From positions 1 to 36,250 of the forward strand of contig CAISPD010000075.1 of the NCBI GenBank assembly GCA_903887275.1: a DNA stretch of 36,250 nucleotides, read 5' to 3'. Numbering within the stretch: the first letter of the stretch is position 1; each line of letters begins with the position of its first letter. This document shows positions 8,950-17,059 of this stretch, piece by piece. A program made the position numbers and the translations under genes. The notes under the pieces are model-generated. The model was given only the letters and a program-made list of their open reading frames with translations, did not search any database and was not told the origin of the DNA. The stretch is from an uncultured Mucilaginibacter sp. (GTDB lineage Bacteria > Bacteroidota > Bacteroidia > Sphingobacteriales > Sphingobacteriaceae).

Positions 8950-8985
8950 ATAAAAAAGCCTCCCTGAAAACATCCGGTGAGGCTT
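8950..8985 (-). terminator. Rho-independent terminator of the sdhCAB operon
   Basis: AAGCCTC (8956-8962) pairs with GAGGCTT (8979-8985), and two inner C:G pairs extend the stem past a bulged base. On the minus strand the stem ends in a run of six T. It lies 24 bp past the sdhB stop. Confidence 0.8.
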
Positions 8986-9008
8986 CATATTCTTTAGACA
9001 CAGTTCGC

Positions 9009-9803
9009 TTATCCTTCCCCATGCCCCTGCTCATGCAATTCTTCCTGCCTGAACAGTTTGGCACTGAAATAATCGAGGTTCATGCCGGCAATATTGGTCA
9101 GTTTAATTTCTTTAGGGCATTCCGCTTCGCAGGCACCGGTATTGGTGCAGCTGCCAAATCCTTCTGCATCCATCTGGGCAACCATGGATTGGACACGGCG
9201 ATAACGCTCAGGCTGGCCTTGTGGCAATAAGCTAAACTGTTTGATCTTGGCCGACACAAACAGCATGGCTGAAGCATTTTTGCAGGCGGCCACACAGGCA
9301 CCACAACCGATACAGGTTGCCGAGTTGAATGCCTCATCTGCAATTACTTTAGGGATCGCAATTTCGTTGGCATCAGGTACGCCACCGGTATTAACTGATA
9401 CATAGCCACCAGCCTGTTGTATCCTGTCAAATGCCGAACGGTCTACTGCAAGGTCCTTGATAACCGGGAAAGGGCCTGCGCGCCATGGTTCGATGGTAAC
9501 AGTTTCGCCATCATGGAAGGTACGCATGTGCAGCTGGCAGGTTGTAATTGCCCGTTTTGGTCCGTGCGGGTGTCCGTTGATATATAGTGAACACATGCCG
9601 CAAATACCCTCGCGACAATCATGATCAAAGTGGATCGGGTCCTCGCCTTTATGGATCAAACCTTCGTTCACCACGTCAAGCATTTCCAGGAACGACATAT
9701 CAGGTGAAATACCTTCCGCCTTGTAGTTCACGAATTTACCCGCTGTCTGCGCATTTTTCTGACGCCATACTTTCAGCGTCAGGTTCATGTTTCCGTTACT
9801 CAT
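9009..9803 (-). CDS. sdhB: Succinate dehydrogenase iron-sulfur subunit
   Basis: This 264-residue subunit carries electrons from the flavoprotein SdhA to the membrane subunit SdhC in respiratory complex II. The plant-type 2Fe-2S site is seen at [12 protein letters not shown] (Cys63, 68, 71), and the ferredoxin-type clusters at [11 protein letters not shown] and [13 protein letters not shown] chose the ATG at 9803 ([13 protein letters not shown]). The frame stays open upstream to 9872, but that extension is encoded by an intergenic heptanucleotide repeat and has no place in the family. The gene is third in a sdhC-sdhA-sdhB operon, the order typical of Bacteroidota complex II with one cytochrome b subunit. 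A terminator follows. Confidence 0.96.
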   Translation of the reverse strand: MSNGNMNLTLKVWRQKNAQTAGKFVNYKAEGISPDMSFLEMLDVVNEGLIHKGEDPIHFDHDCREGICGMCSLYINGHPHGPKRAITTCQLHMRTFHDGETVTIEPWRAGPFPVIKDLAVDRSAFDRIQQAGGYVSVNTGGVPDANEIAIPKVIADEAFNSATCIGCGACVAACKNASAMLFVSAKIKQFSLLPQGQPERYRRVQSMVAQMDAEGFGSCTNTGACEAECPKEIKLTNIAGMNLDYFSAKLFRQEELHEQGHGEG

Positions 9804-9808
9804 CTTTA

Positions 9809-9843
9809 TAAAGTCTGTAGTCCTGAGTCTGAAGTCTTGAGTC
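9809..9843 (-). repeat. Heptanucleotide tandem repeat between sdhA and sdhB
   Basis: Read on the minus (mRNA) strand there are five consecutive heptads starting with GACT: GACTCAA, GACTTCA, GACTCAG, GACTACA, GACTTTA. The first four bases are invariant and the last three vary. The array fills half of the 72-bp spacer between the sdhA stop and the sdhB start and ends only 5 bp before the sdhB ATG, so it is inside the operon mRNA right at the translation start. Confidence 0.8.
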
Positions 9844-9875
9844 GTGTTTCGATTTAAGACTTCAAATCTCAATCC

Positions 9876-11810
9876 TTATTTATAGCTTCTTTGCGTTAAA
9901 TGTACATTTTCAAATACCAGTTCTTCCTTATGCAATACTTCGGGCTGGTTATCTGCTTTGTATTCCCATGCGGCTACGAAAGCAAAATTTTCGTCGTCGC
10001 GTTTGGCTTCGCCTTCTTCGGTTTGCGATTCAAGCCTGAAGTGGCCACCGCAGGATTCATGGCGCATTAAAGCGTCATCAATCATTAGTTCGCCCAGCTC
10101 AAGGAAGTCGGCAACGCGACCAGCTTTTTCAAGCGATGAGTTAAACTCTTCGTTCTCGCCGATCACGATGGCATTCTTCCAAAAATCGGCCCGCAGGTTG
10201 TGAATTAAGCCCTTGGCTTTTTTCAGTCCTTCTTCACTACGCGCCATGCCGCAATATTCCCACATGATCAAACCCAATTCGCGGTGGTATTCGTCAACAG
10301 TTTTATTGCCTTTTAAGGAAAGTAGCTTGTTGATACGTTCCTCTACTTCTTTTTTGGTTTGTTCAAAAGCAGGGTGTTTGGTATCAACCGGTTTCGGACC
10401 GATCGTAGCCAGGTAATCACCTATAGTATAAGGTATCACGAAATAGCCATCAGCCAATCCCTGCATCAAAGCCGATGCACCCAGGCGGTTAGCGCCGTGG
10501 TCGGAGAAGTTGGCCTCGCCCAGGGCATACAATCCCTGAACGGTGGTCATTAGGTTATAATCAACCCACAAACCTCCCATGGTATAGTGTACCGCTGGAT
10601 AGATCCGCATTGGTACTTCATATGGGTTTTCGTCGGTGATCTGGTAATACATATCAAACAGGTTACCGTATTTGGCACGTACGGCATCTTCACCCAAACG
10701 GGAGATCGATTCAGCAAAATCCAGATAAACAGCAACACCCGAACCACCAACACCGCGACCTTCATCAACGATCTCTTTGGCGTTACGTGAAGCCACATCG
10801 CGGGGAACCAGGTTTCCAAATGATGGATATTTTCTTTCCAGGAAGTAATCCCGGTCTTCTTCTTTTAAGTCGGTAACTTTCAATTCGCCCTTACGCAGTT
10901 TTTGCGACAGTTCGGCTGTTTTCGGTGCCCAAACACGGCCGTCATTACGAAGCGACTCCGACATGAGGGTCAATTTCGACTGGTGATCGCCGGTTACCGG
11001 GATACAGGTAGGGTGAATTTGGGTATAGCAGGGGTTTCCGAAGAAAGCCCCGCGTTTGTGCGCGCGCCATGCTGCTGTTACGTTACAGCCCATAGCATTG
11101 GTAGAAAGGTAAAACACGTTACCATAGCCACCGGTACAAAGCAATACTGCGTGACCCGAATGGGTTTCAATTTTGCCGTCCTTCAGGTTACGGGTCACTA
11201 TACCTTGTGCTTTACCATCAACAATAACCACGTCAAGCATTTCGGTACGGGTGTACATCTTTACCTTACCGGCATTGATCTGACGGTTAAGCGCGGAGTA
11301 CGCACCCAGTAATAATTGTTGTCCGGTTTGACCCCGTGCGTAAAATGTACGCGAAACCTGGGCACCGCCAAATGAACGGTTATCCAACAACCCGCCGTAT
11401 TCGCGGGCAAATGGTACGCCCTGCGCAACGCATTGGTCGATGATATTGACTGATACCTCAGCCAGGCGATAAACGTTTCCTTCGCGGGCACGGTAGTCAC
11501 CTCCTTTGATGGTATCGTAAAATAAGCGGTAAACGCTGTCGCCATCATTACGGTAGTTTTTTGCTGCATTAATACCACCCTGTGCCGCAATAGAGTGGGC
11601 ACGACGTGGACTGTCCTGGAAACAAAATGCCTTCACATTATAGCCCAGTTCGGCCAGTGAAGCCGCCGCCGAAGCACCTGCCAGGCCGGTACCAACAACT
11701 ATTACGTCGTACTTGCGCTTGTTAGCCGGGTTAACCAGCTTCAGGTTGAACTTGTGCTTGCTCCATTTTTCGGCTAAAGGGCCGGCGGGAATTTTAGCAT
11801 CGAGACTCAT
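9876..11810 (-). CDS. sdhA: Succinate dehydrogenase flavoprotein subunit
   Basis: This 644-residue catalytic subunit oxidises succinate to fumarate with covalently bound FAD. The FAD-binding Rossmann motif is [19 protein letters not shown] (about residues 37-55). The flavin-linking histidine region is [14 protein letters not shown] (about 70-82). The substrate-site segment [13 protein letters not shown] lies near residue 410, and a later [18 protein letters not shown] stretch matches the family. The C-terminus has the helical domain typical of flavoproteins paired with B-type cytochrome subunits. It lies 100 bp downstream of sdhC and 72 bp upstream of sdhB on one strand. Length is normal for Bacteroidota. 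As in relatives, the complex could also work as a fumarate reductase; sequence alone does not settle direction. Confidence 0.96.
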   Translation of the reverse strand: MSLDAKIPAGPLAEKWSKHKFNLKLVNPANKRKYDVIVVGTGLAGASAAASLAELGYNVKAFCFQDSPRRAHSIAAQGGINAAKNYRNDGDSVYRLFYDTIKGGDYRAREGNVYRLAEVSVNIIDQCVAQGVPFAREYGGLLDNRSFGGAQVSRTFYARGQTGQQLLLGAYSALNRQINAGKVKMYTRTEMLDVVIVDGKAQGIVTRNLKDGKIETHSGHAVLLCTGGYGNVFYLSTNAMGCNVTAAWRAHKRGAFFGNPCYTQIHPTCIPVTGDHQSKLTLMSESLRNDGRVWAPKTAELSQKLRKGELKVTDLKEEDRDYFLERKYPSFGNLVPRDVASRNAKEIVDEGRGVGGSGVAVYLDFAESISRLGEDAVRAKYGNLFDMYYQITDENPYEVPMRIYPAVHYTMGGLWVDYNLMTTVQGLYALGEANFSDHGANRLGASALMQGLADGYFVIPYTIGDYLATIGPKPVDTKHPAFEQTKKEVEERINKLLSLKGNKTVDEYHRELGLIMWEYCGMARSEEGLKKAKGLIHNLRADFWKNAIVIGENEEFNSSLEKAGRVADFLELGELMIDDALMRHESCGGHFRLESQTEEGEAKRDDENFAFVAAWEYKADNQPEVLHKEELVFENVHLTQRSYK

Positions 11811-11910
11811 ATTTTTATATTTGGCGGTATTGTTTTGGTTGATTAAGTGCTTTATTGGTCAAATTCCTTATAAAAAACCTATTCAACCCAATCTAAATAA
11901 TCAACTTATA

Positions 11911-12690
11911 TTAATTCCTGGTAAAAAAATAAACGATAGGCATCAGGGCAAAGCTTAGCGGAATGATCACCGCAAAAAGCCAGGTACCCACAAATTGTAC
12001 TACCGGTGTATATTTTTTGTGTACCCAACCCAGCGTACGGAATGCACTTTGAAAACCGTGGCGCAGGTGGAAAGAGATAGCCAGCATAGCTAGCACGTAA
12101 AAAATAACGTACCAAACATTGCTGAAACTGCCTTTTACACGTTCGTGCAGGTCTTTAACCCTCACGATCTCGAAGTTGTTTTCTGTAGTTACAGAGTTTT
12201 CAAATTTTGGTGAAGTAGGTACAAATTCTACCGATTGGGTGATACCTGAAGAAAGATCGGTGCGATATTCCTTGTAAGGCACGTTATCGGTGTACTTGTA
12301 ATTGTACCAGAAATCGCTCATGTGGATTACAATAAACAGGAATAAGATAGAACCCAGCAGGCCCATATTCCTTGATTGCCATTTAGCATTGTCGCTGGAT
12401 GTAACTGCATATCCAACCGGACGGGCTTTGCGGTTTTTAACCGTTAGTACAATTGCATAAAGCGTATGTACCAGGATACTTAGGTAAAGCAGATAGGCGA
12501 TCACTTCGATCGGCGGAAAATGCGTCAGAAAGTTGGCGTAAACGTTAAATGCAAAACCATCGTCGTGTTTAAAAAGCAGGAGATTGCCGCCTACGTGCAC
12601 GATGAGGAAGGTGCATAAAAATAAGCCCGTTAACGCCATGATCAGCTTCTTGCCCAGCGATGAGTTAAAGGTTTCCTTAAATTCGCTCAT
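11911..12690 (-). CDS. sdhC: Succinate dehydrogenase cytochrome b subunit
   Basis: This 259-residue integral membrane subunit anchors complex II and passes electrons to menaquinone through haem b. Five membrane helices can be placed at about 15-38, 62-83, 109-127, 190-208 and 230-255. Histidines at helix positions suited to haem ligation are His32, His75, His123 and a C-terminal pair in SFHLRHGFQSAF. This is the single-subunit, di-haem 'type B' arrangement known from Bacillus and Wolinella. An unusually long loop between helices 3 and 4 (about residues 128-188) is common in Bacteroidota members. It is the first gene of the operon; a -7-like box lies about 20 bp upstream. Confidence 0.93.
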   Translation of the reverse strand: MSEFKETFNSSLGKKLIMALTGLFLCTFLIVHVGGNLLLFKHDDGFAFNVYANFLTHFPPIEVIAYLLYLSILVHTLYAIVLTVKNRKARPVGYAVTSSDNAKWQSRNMGLLGSILFLFIVIHMSDFWYNYKYTDNVPYKEYRTDLSSGITQSVEFVPTSPKFENSVTTENNFEIVRVKDLHERVKGSFSNVWYVIFYVLAMLAISFHLRHGFQSAFRTLGWVHKKYTPVVQFVGTWLFAVIIPLSFALMPIVYFFTRN

Positions 12691-12710
12691 TATGAATTAG
12701 ATTTATTTGG

Positions 12711-12718
12711 CAAAAGTA
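12711..12718 (-). promoter_or_regulatory. Probable -7 box of the sdhCAB promoter
   Basis: On the minus strand TACTTTTG matches the Bacteroidota -7 consensus TAnnTTTG exactly. It would start transcription roughly 15 nt before the sdhC ATG. The -33 element is weak: no TTG is found at the usual distance, so the assignment rests on the -7 box and position. Confidence 0.5.
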
Positions 12719-12780
12719 TTTATTAAATAGTTATTAATGTGGACTATGAGTAAGGTAAACTTTTATTTAGAAACAATCTA

Positions 12781-13109
12781 AATTCGAAGTGTGAAATGCC
12801 AAAAGCGAAATTGGCTCAATTCCCTCCCTGGCATTCTAAAAACATTCCGCATTTGGCACTCCGCACTTCGAATTCCAAAAGCATTCCGCATTTGACATTC
12901 CGAATTCCGCATTCTAAAAACATTCCGCATTTGGCATTTCGCACTTCGAATTCCAAAAGTATTCCGCATTCAAAAAACATTCCGCATTTGGCAATCCGTA
13001 CTTCGCATTCAAAAAGTATTCAGCATTCAAAAAACATTCCGCGTTTGGCACTCCGCACTTCGCATTCAAAAAATCATTCCGCACTTAACATTCCGAATTC
13101 CGCATTTAT
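12781..13109 (+). repeat. Long heptanucleotide repeat array with A-rich linkers and an inverted end
   Basis: The 420-bp spacer between sdhC and the metallophosphoesterase is mostly this array. From 12832 to 13109 about 35 heptads can be read, mainly CATTCCG, CATTTGG, CACTCCG, CACTTCG, CATTCAA and AATTCCG. They are grouped in blocks of five (sometimes plus two) closed by an AAAA or AAAG linker. This gives higher-order units of 39, 39, 57, 57, 40 and 35 bp. At the left end, 12781-12801 is an inverted copy of 12932-12952 (20 of 21 bases). The array stops 1 bp before the stop codon of the next gene. Long open frames cross it on both strands because stops are rare in the repeat; I consider it non-coding. 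Confidence 0.85.
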
Positions 13110-13110
13110 T

Positions 13111-13776
13111 TCAAATTATTGCGATCACCTTCTCCTTCAACACCCCAAACACCTTATCACTTTTTCGGTGTCTGATAGCTACCCTGCCAGTAAACCTGCC
13201 AAATGAAGGTAATATCGCCTGTTTTTCGCCAAAGGCAAAACAAGGGATAGTGATACTTTCCCGCGCCCGACCGGAAAGATTGATACCAGGGTGGATATGA
13301 CCACACAATACATAGGCATTGATACCTTTCAATATTTCTTCGCTTAGAGGCTCATGGAGCAATAAAAACGGACCGATCTGCAATTCGTCAAATAATTCAA
13401 CATTCAAATCGATGTAAAAGCTATCGTGAATGATATCGTGGTTACCGCGAATAAGCTGTATTAGTATTTTTTTATGCTGCTGCCTCCAAAGGCGGAACCA
13501 TTGCCAGTCGGCATTCATGTCGCTGTGAAACAGGTCGCCCAGAAAAATCAGCTTTTCCGGTTTATACTGGAATATCAGATCGGATAACTCGCCCAGGTCC
13601 GTTTGTTCCATATCGCGGGGCACAGCAATACCGGCTTTACGGAAATGCCCTACCTTACCCAGGTGCACATCGGCTACCAGCAATGCTTTTTGCTGTTTCC
13701 AGTAGATGGCTTTTTGCGGCAGTAATTGCAGGTCCTGCCCCAGTAGGGTAAAGTCGAGTCCGGGTAGGGAAGTCAT
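13111..13776 (-). CDS. pdeM: Metallophosphoesterase, PdeM-like
   Basis: This 221-residue cytosolic protein has all calcineurin-like metallophosphoesterase motifs: DVHLGK (Asp36, His38), GDLFHS (Asp81), GNHD (112-114) and GHIHPG (His160, His162). The N-terminal sequence and length fit PdeM, a nuclease-like phosphoesterase family usually found beside an ATP-dependent DNA ligase, a Lhr-type helicase and a beta-lactamase-fold exonuclease in a proposed DNA repair module. None of those partners is in this window, so it appears as a lone gene here. The last codons border a long repeat array. A general metallophosphoesterase of other function is the alternative. Confidence 0.8.
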   Translation of the reverse strand: MTSLPGLDFTLLGQDLQLLPQKAIYWKQQKALLVADVHLGKVGHFRKAGIAVPRDMEQTDLGELSDLIFQYKPEKLIFLGDLFHSDMNADWQWFRLWRQQHKKILIQLIRGNHDIIHDSFYIDLNVELFDELQIGPFLLLHEPLSEEILKGINAYVLCGHIHPGINLSGRARESITIPCFAFGEKQAILPSFGRFTGRVAIRHRKSDKVFGVLKEKVIAII

Positions 13777-13830
13777 GGGGTAAAAATAGTGATTAAGAGT
13801 TAACGGGTATCCGATACCTGGTACCCTTTA

Positions 13831-14355
13831 TCAAGACTTTTTCACCGCCTCCGCAATATGCCCTAAATGGTGCTTCCCATGCCAGGAATATAATGCAAGG
13901 TTACGTTTAAGGGGCACGGTGGCGCCGCTTTGGGGATGAACAAAACTGCGGTTCCATTCCTCTTCGGTAAAGCTGTCCAATAAAGCACCAAGCCGTTGGT
14001 GTACGCCTTCCAGTATTTTGAGCGATGGCTCAATGGGCAGGCGATAGTCGGGCAGCAGCGCCCAGTCGGCCTCCTCGTAGGCTTTTATTGTCGGGGTTTC
14101 TTCCGTAAGGGCCCATTTAAAACGAATAATGGAATTCATATGGCTATCGGCCAAATGGTGTACCACTTGTCTTATGGTCCAGCCGCCTGTCCGGTACTGG
14201 GTATCCAACTGCTTTTCGGTAAGGCCCATAACTGCGTGCCGTAGTTTGCCCGGAAATGTTTTAATATCATTGATCCAGCCACTCACCGCTTGCTGCGTGT
14301 AAGAAACAGGTGGACTAAATTTACCGATCGGGTATTTTAATTGTTCGTCTGTCAT
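13831..14355 (-). CDS. YfiT/DinB-like putative metal-dependent hydrolase or thiol transferase
   Basis: This 174-residue protein belongs to the DinB/YfiT four-helix superfamily. The family's three metal-binding histidines are visible as His67 in VVHHLADSHMN and His159 and His163 in WHGKHHLGH. The start YPIGKFSPP and the segment GGWTIRQVVHHLADSH closely resemble Bacillus YfiT, a bacillithiol transferase. In YfiT relatives the metal activates the thiol for attack on electrophilic compounds, so a detoxification role is plausible; whether this organism makes bacillithiol cannot be seen here. It lies 54 bp upstream of pdeM on the same strand and may be co-transcribed with it. Confidence 0.83.
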   Translation of the reverse strand: MTDEQLKYPIGKFSPPVSYTQQAVSGWINDIKTFPGKLRHAVMGLTEKQLDTQYRTGGWTIRQVVHHLADSHMNSIIRFKWALTEETPTIKAYEEADWALLPDYRLPIEPSLKILEGVHQRLGALLDSFTEEEWNRSFVHPQSGATVPLKRNLALYSWHGKHHLGHIAEAVKKS

Positions 14356-14538
14356 GGTTGTTGGTTCTATTGGTTAAGCGCAATTTAGTAAATCTGCCTG
14401 TTTTTTTAAAGCCCGGCGCGATCCTGACGAAAAACTGACGCAATGTATCAGGCCCTGAGGGTATCAGCAAAGCCGTTTTACATCAACATCGGTTGTTTTT
14501 CTGCATAAAACATTATAGTTTACAAACCAGCTAAATAA

Positions 14539-14546
14539 TAGTTTTG
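14539..14546 (+). promoter_or_regulatory. Candidate -7 box for the FAD oxidoreductase gene
   Basis: TAGTTTTG matches the TAnnTTTG consensus about 53 bp before the ATG. A second exact match (TAAGTTTG, 14579-14586) has a TTTG 16 nt upstream but would leave a very short leader. Neither has an ideal -33 partner, so the choice is uncertain. The 244-bp spacer 14356-14599 shows nothing else. Confidence 0.35.
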
Positions 14547-14599
14547 TGATAGGCACGCTTTGCGTTAAATTAGCGTTCTAAGTTTGCTCATTTAAATTC

Positions 14600-16402
14600 A
14601 TGACCAAAAGGCTTTTCACCCTCATCGCAATTTTCCTGTTTTTCACTGGCGTACATGCCGAGACCATCAAAACTGACGTGCTGGTGATCGGCGGCGGATC
14701 CAGTGGTGTTGCTGCGGCAATACAGGCGGCACGCAGCAAAGTGAAAACCTTATTGATTGAACCTGGTCCATGGCTGGGTGGTACAATGACAATGGGCGGT
14801 ATGTGTGTATTGGATGGAAACCGCAATTTGCCGGCAGGTATCTGGGGTGAGTTCAGGCGTAAAGTGACCGACTATTACCGCAATCGCCTGGGTTATGATA
14901 CGTCACATAATGCGGTGCTGCGGTTCGAACCTTCGGTAGGTGCAAGCATCCTCAAAAAAATTACCGATACTGTAAAAAACCTTACCGTAAAATTGAAGAC
15001 ACGCTGGACGCTTGTTAAAAAAGATGGGACCGGCTGGTTAGTTGAAATAACGGTAAATGGCGAGATCGTTAAGGTTGAAGCAAAAATTTTAGTTGACGGA
15101 ACCGAGACCGGCGAAGTTGCTTCTAAAGCAGGCGTTAAATTTGCCAGGGAAACTACCAATGTAACCGATCGTGCCCCGGATGAAATTGGTGACATTACCT
15201 GGATTGCAATACTGAAAGATTTTGGCCGCGGCGAGGATAAAACTATTGCAAAACCTGATGGCTATGACCCCTCGTTATATGATTATTTTAAGGGGAAAGA
15301 TATCAAGTCGATTTTAAAGACCATTGCGATACCCAACGATAAATATGTACTGAACTGGCCGGAAGGTAGCATTAACGGTATGAGGTTAAAAACGGATAAC
15401 AAAGACGAGCTTTATAAAAAAGCTAAACTTCGTACACTTGGCCTTATATATTATCTGCAGACTGCCCGTGGATTTAAAAATTTAGGATTGGACAACGAAT
15501 TTGGTACAGCCGATCGCATGGCAATGATTCCCTATTTGAAAGAAAGCCGGCGTGCCATAGGCCTGGTGCGTATGGTGCCCGATGATATGCAAAAGCCGTA
15601 TAGCCGCGAATCAAAATTATACCGTACCTCTATTGGTGTTGGTGAAAACTTTTACGACAATTCATTCGCACTGACCTATGCAGCCGATGCGCCCGATGTT
15701 ACGATTCAATATCGTTCGCCCTATTCCATACCACTGGGGGCCATTGTGGCCAGGGATGTAGATAACCTGCTGGTTACGGAAAAGGCAATTTCGGTAACCG
15801 GATTGGTAAATGTGAGCACCATGTATCCCTCAGTGCAAATGACACTTGGCCAGGGTGTTGGAGCTACTGCTGCTTTTTGCGCATTTTTTAAAACCACCAC
15901 CAAACACCTTAATGTGCGCATCATACAAGGCGAACTCCTCGACTTCAAAGGATACCTGTTGCCTTTTACAGACATAACACAAAAAGATCCGCACTTCAGG
16001 GCCATACAGCAGGTAAGCGCCACTGGCCTGTTAAAGGGTATCGAAAATATCAATGGAAGCGCTATCGAGATCCATTTTCAACCGAATGATTCCGTAAGCA
16101 CAGAAGAGATACGCCCGGTGATGAATGAATTGTATACTCGTTTTTTCCTGTGGTTCAACAAAGAAAAGCCGGGCGAAAAGTTTACCCTTGGTAACCTGCT
16201 GTCATTTATCAGCGATTATACTTTGACCGATCCCCAAACGCTACAGCCCCTGGTCCAAAAACTTTGGAAGCCCGTTTTAAAATTACCGGGCGAACCGGAT
16301 GTGCACCGTGCCTGCACCCGCAGGGAGTTTGCCGTACTTGCCAACAAATACCTGAACCCCTTTGCCAAAACGGTGGACATTAGCGGCAAGGTGGTTAATT
16401 AA
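14600..16402 (+). CDS. Secreted FAD-dependent oxidoreductase
   Basis: This 600-residue protein begins with a signal peptide (MTKRLFTLIAIFLFFTGVHA) and then a dinucleotide-binding motif DVLVIGGGSSGVAAAIQAAR (about residues 26-45). It continues with LLIEPGPWLGGTMTMGGMC, the pattern of the FAD_oxidored family found in secreted Bacteroidota enzymes. A second conserved FAD contact is seen near ILVDGTETGEVASKAG, and the GLVNVSTMYPSVQMTLGQG segment near residue 410 closes the flavin site. Relatives are often annotated loosely as xanthan lyase-associated or sugar/amine oxidoreductases, with no proven substrate. The C-terminal about 150 residues (PNDSVSTEEIRPVMNELY onward) look like a separate helical domain. 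No neighbours point to a pathway. Confidence 0.88.
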   Translation: MTKRLFTLIAIFLFFTGVHAETIKTDVLVIGGGSSGVAAAIQAARSKVKTLLIEPGPWLGGTMTMGGMCVLDGNRNLPAGIWGEFRRKVTDYYRNRLGYDTSHNAVLRFEPSVGASILKKITDTVKNLTVKLKTRWTLVKKDGTGWLVEITVNGEIVKVEAKILVDGTETGEVASKAGVKFARETTNVTDRAPDEIGDITWIAILKDFGRGEDKTIAKPDGYDPSLYDYFKGKDIKSILKTIAIPNDKYVLNWPEGSINGMRLKTDNKDELYKKAKLRTLGLIYYLQTARGFKNLGLDNEFGTADRMAMIPYLKESRRAIGLVRMVPDDMQKPYSRESKLYRTSIGVGENFYDNSFALTYAADAPDVTIQYRSPYSIPLGAIVARDVDNLLVTEKAISVTGLVNVSTMYPSVQMTLGQGVGATAAFCAFFKTTTKHLNVRIIQGELLDFKGYLLPFTDITQKDPHFRAIQQVSATGLLKGIENINGSAIEIHFQPNDSVSTEEIRPVMNELYTRFFLWFNKEKPGEKFTLGNLLSFISDYTLTDPQTLQPLVQKLWKPVLKLPGEPDVHRACTRREFAVLANKYLNPFAKTVDISGKVVN

Positions 16403-16438
16403 GGGATTAAGATCAATGATAGTTTTTCGATTCTAAAC

Positions 16439-16464
16439 ATGACGGCATATACTGCCGATCATTT
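16439..16464 (+). terminator. Terminator between convergent genes
   Basis: ATGACGGCA and TGCCG-A-TCAT pair with one bulged base around a TATAC loop, followed on the plus strand by a short T-rich stretch. It lies in the 64-bp gap between the FAD oxidoreductase and the convergent acetyltransferase. On the minus strand the tail is poorer in T. Confidence 0.5.
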
Positions 16465-16466
16465 TG

Positions 16467-16976
16467 CTATTTTAATATGGCATAAACATGCTCATCCAGG
16501 ATCTCACCACGCTTGATCACAGATCTTTTCAATACACCTTCTTTTACATAGCCCGCTTTTTCGAGCACCCGCATCGACGAAGGATTTTTGCTCAGAACTC
16601 CAGCCTGAAGGCGAATCAGGTCGAGATTTTGAAAAGCATATGCGGTTACCAGCTTTACGGCTTCGGTCATGATACCTTTGCCCCAAAGTTCTTCAGCCAG
16701 CCAATAACCTATGAGTCCGGTTTTGCGGTAAACATCCTCCCGAAACTCAATGCCGATACCGCCTACAACCTGATTTTTAATAGCGATAGCGAAATTGATA
16801 AGTGGATCCTGATCAAGCAAACTTTCCACCCATCCCCGTGCAGCTTCGAGGCTATAAGGCGAGGGGAAGCGGTCGGTCAGGAACGCCGAAACGTTGAGGT
16901 TATCTGCGTTTTTTTGAAGCGATACTTCATCACCTTTTTGCCATCCCCTAACCAGGAAACCATTACCCTGTAACAT
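16467..16976 (-). CDS. GNAT family N-acetyltransferase (RimJ/RimL-like)
   Basis: This 169-residue cytosolic enzyme is predicted to transfer an acetyl group from acetyl-CoA to an amine. The core is GLIGYWLAEELWGKGIMTEA, where the segment ending WGKGIMTEA is the acetyl-CoA pyrophosphate-binding loop of RimJ/RimL-type enzymes. IRLQAGVLSKNPSSMRVLEKAGY is the usual asparagine-containing strand and helix, and the ending FKR-like VLKRSVIKRGEILDEHVYAIL is typical too. The N-terminus MLQGNGFLVRGWQKGDEVSL fits the first strand. A 161-residue open frame on the opposite strand is a shadow. Substrate is unknown; the subfamily includes ribosomal-protein alanine acetyltransferases and many detoxifying enzymes. 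Confidence 0.88.
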   Translation of the reverse strand: MLQGNGFLVRGWQKGDEVSLQKNADNLNVSAFLTDRFPSPYSLEAARGWVESLLDQDPLINFAIAIKNQVVGGIGIEFREDVYRKTGLIGYWLAEELWGKGIMTEAVKLVTAYAFQNLDLIRLQAGVLSKNPSSMRVLEKAGYVKEGVLKRSVIKRGEILDEHVYAILK

Positions 16977-17059
16977 ATTTATAACAATTATTTGATGCTA
17001 AAAATAGTAATATTGCCTTTAACGACACCAGAAATGCTGTCTATAAGATCTATATCAAT

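Noticed and set aside
9804..9872. 23-codon N-terminal extension of sdhB
   Set aside because: It is encoded by the intergenic heptad repeat; the family start fits the ATG at 9803.
12832..13109. Possible CRISPR array
   Set aside because: The units are degenerate throughout and lack constant repeats with unique spacers; no cas gene is nearby.
12778..13206. Open frames of 136 (plus) and 63 (minus) codons across the repeat array
   Set aside because: They exist because the repeat lacks stops in these frames; the products are simple echoes of the heptads, overlap pdeM, and have no start context or domain.
13806..13818. Palindrome GGTATC-C-GATACC between pdeM and the YfiT-like gene
   Set aside because: Short, with no T run and no promoter-like element nearby; chance occurrence is likely.
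16488..16973. 161-codon open frame on the plus strand
   Set aside because: Complete antisense shadow of the GNAT acetyltransferase, which has clear family motifs on the minus strand.
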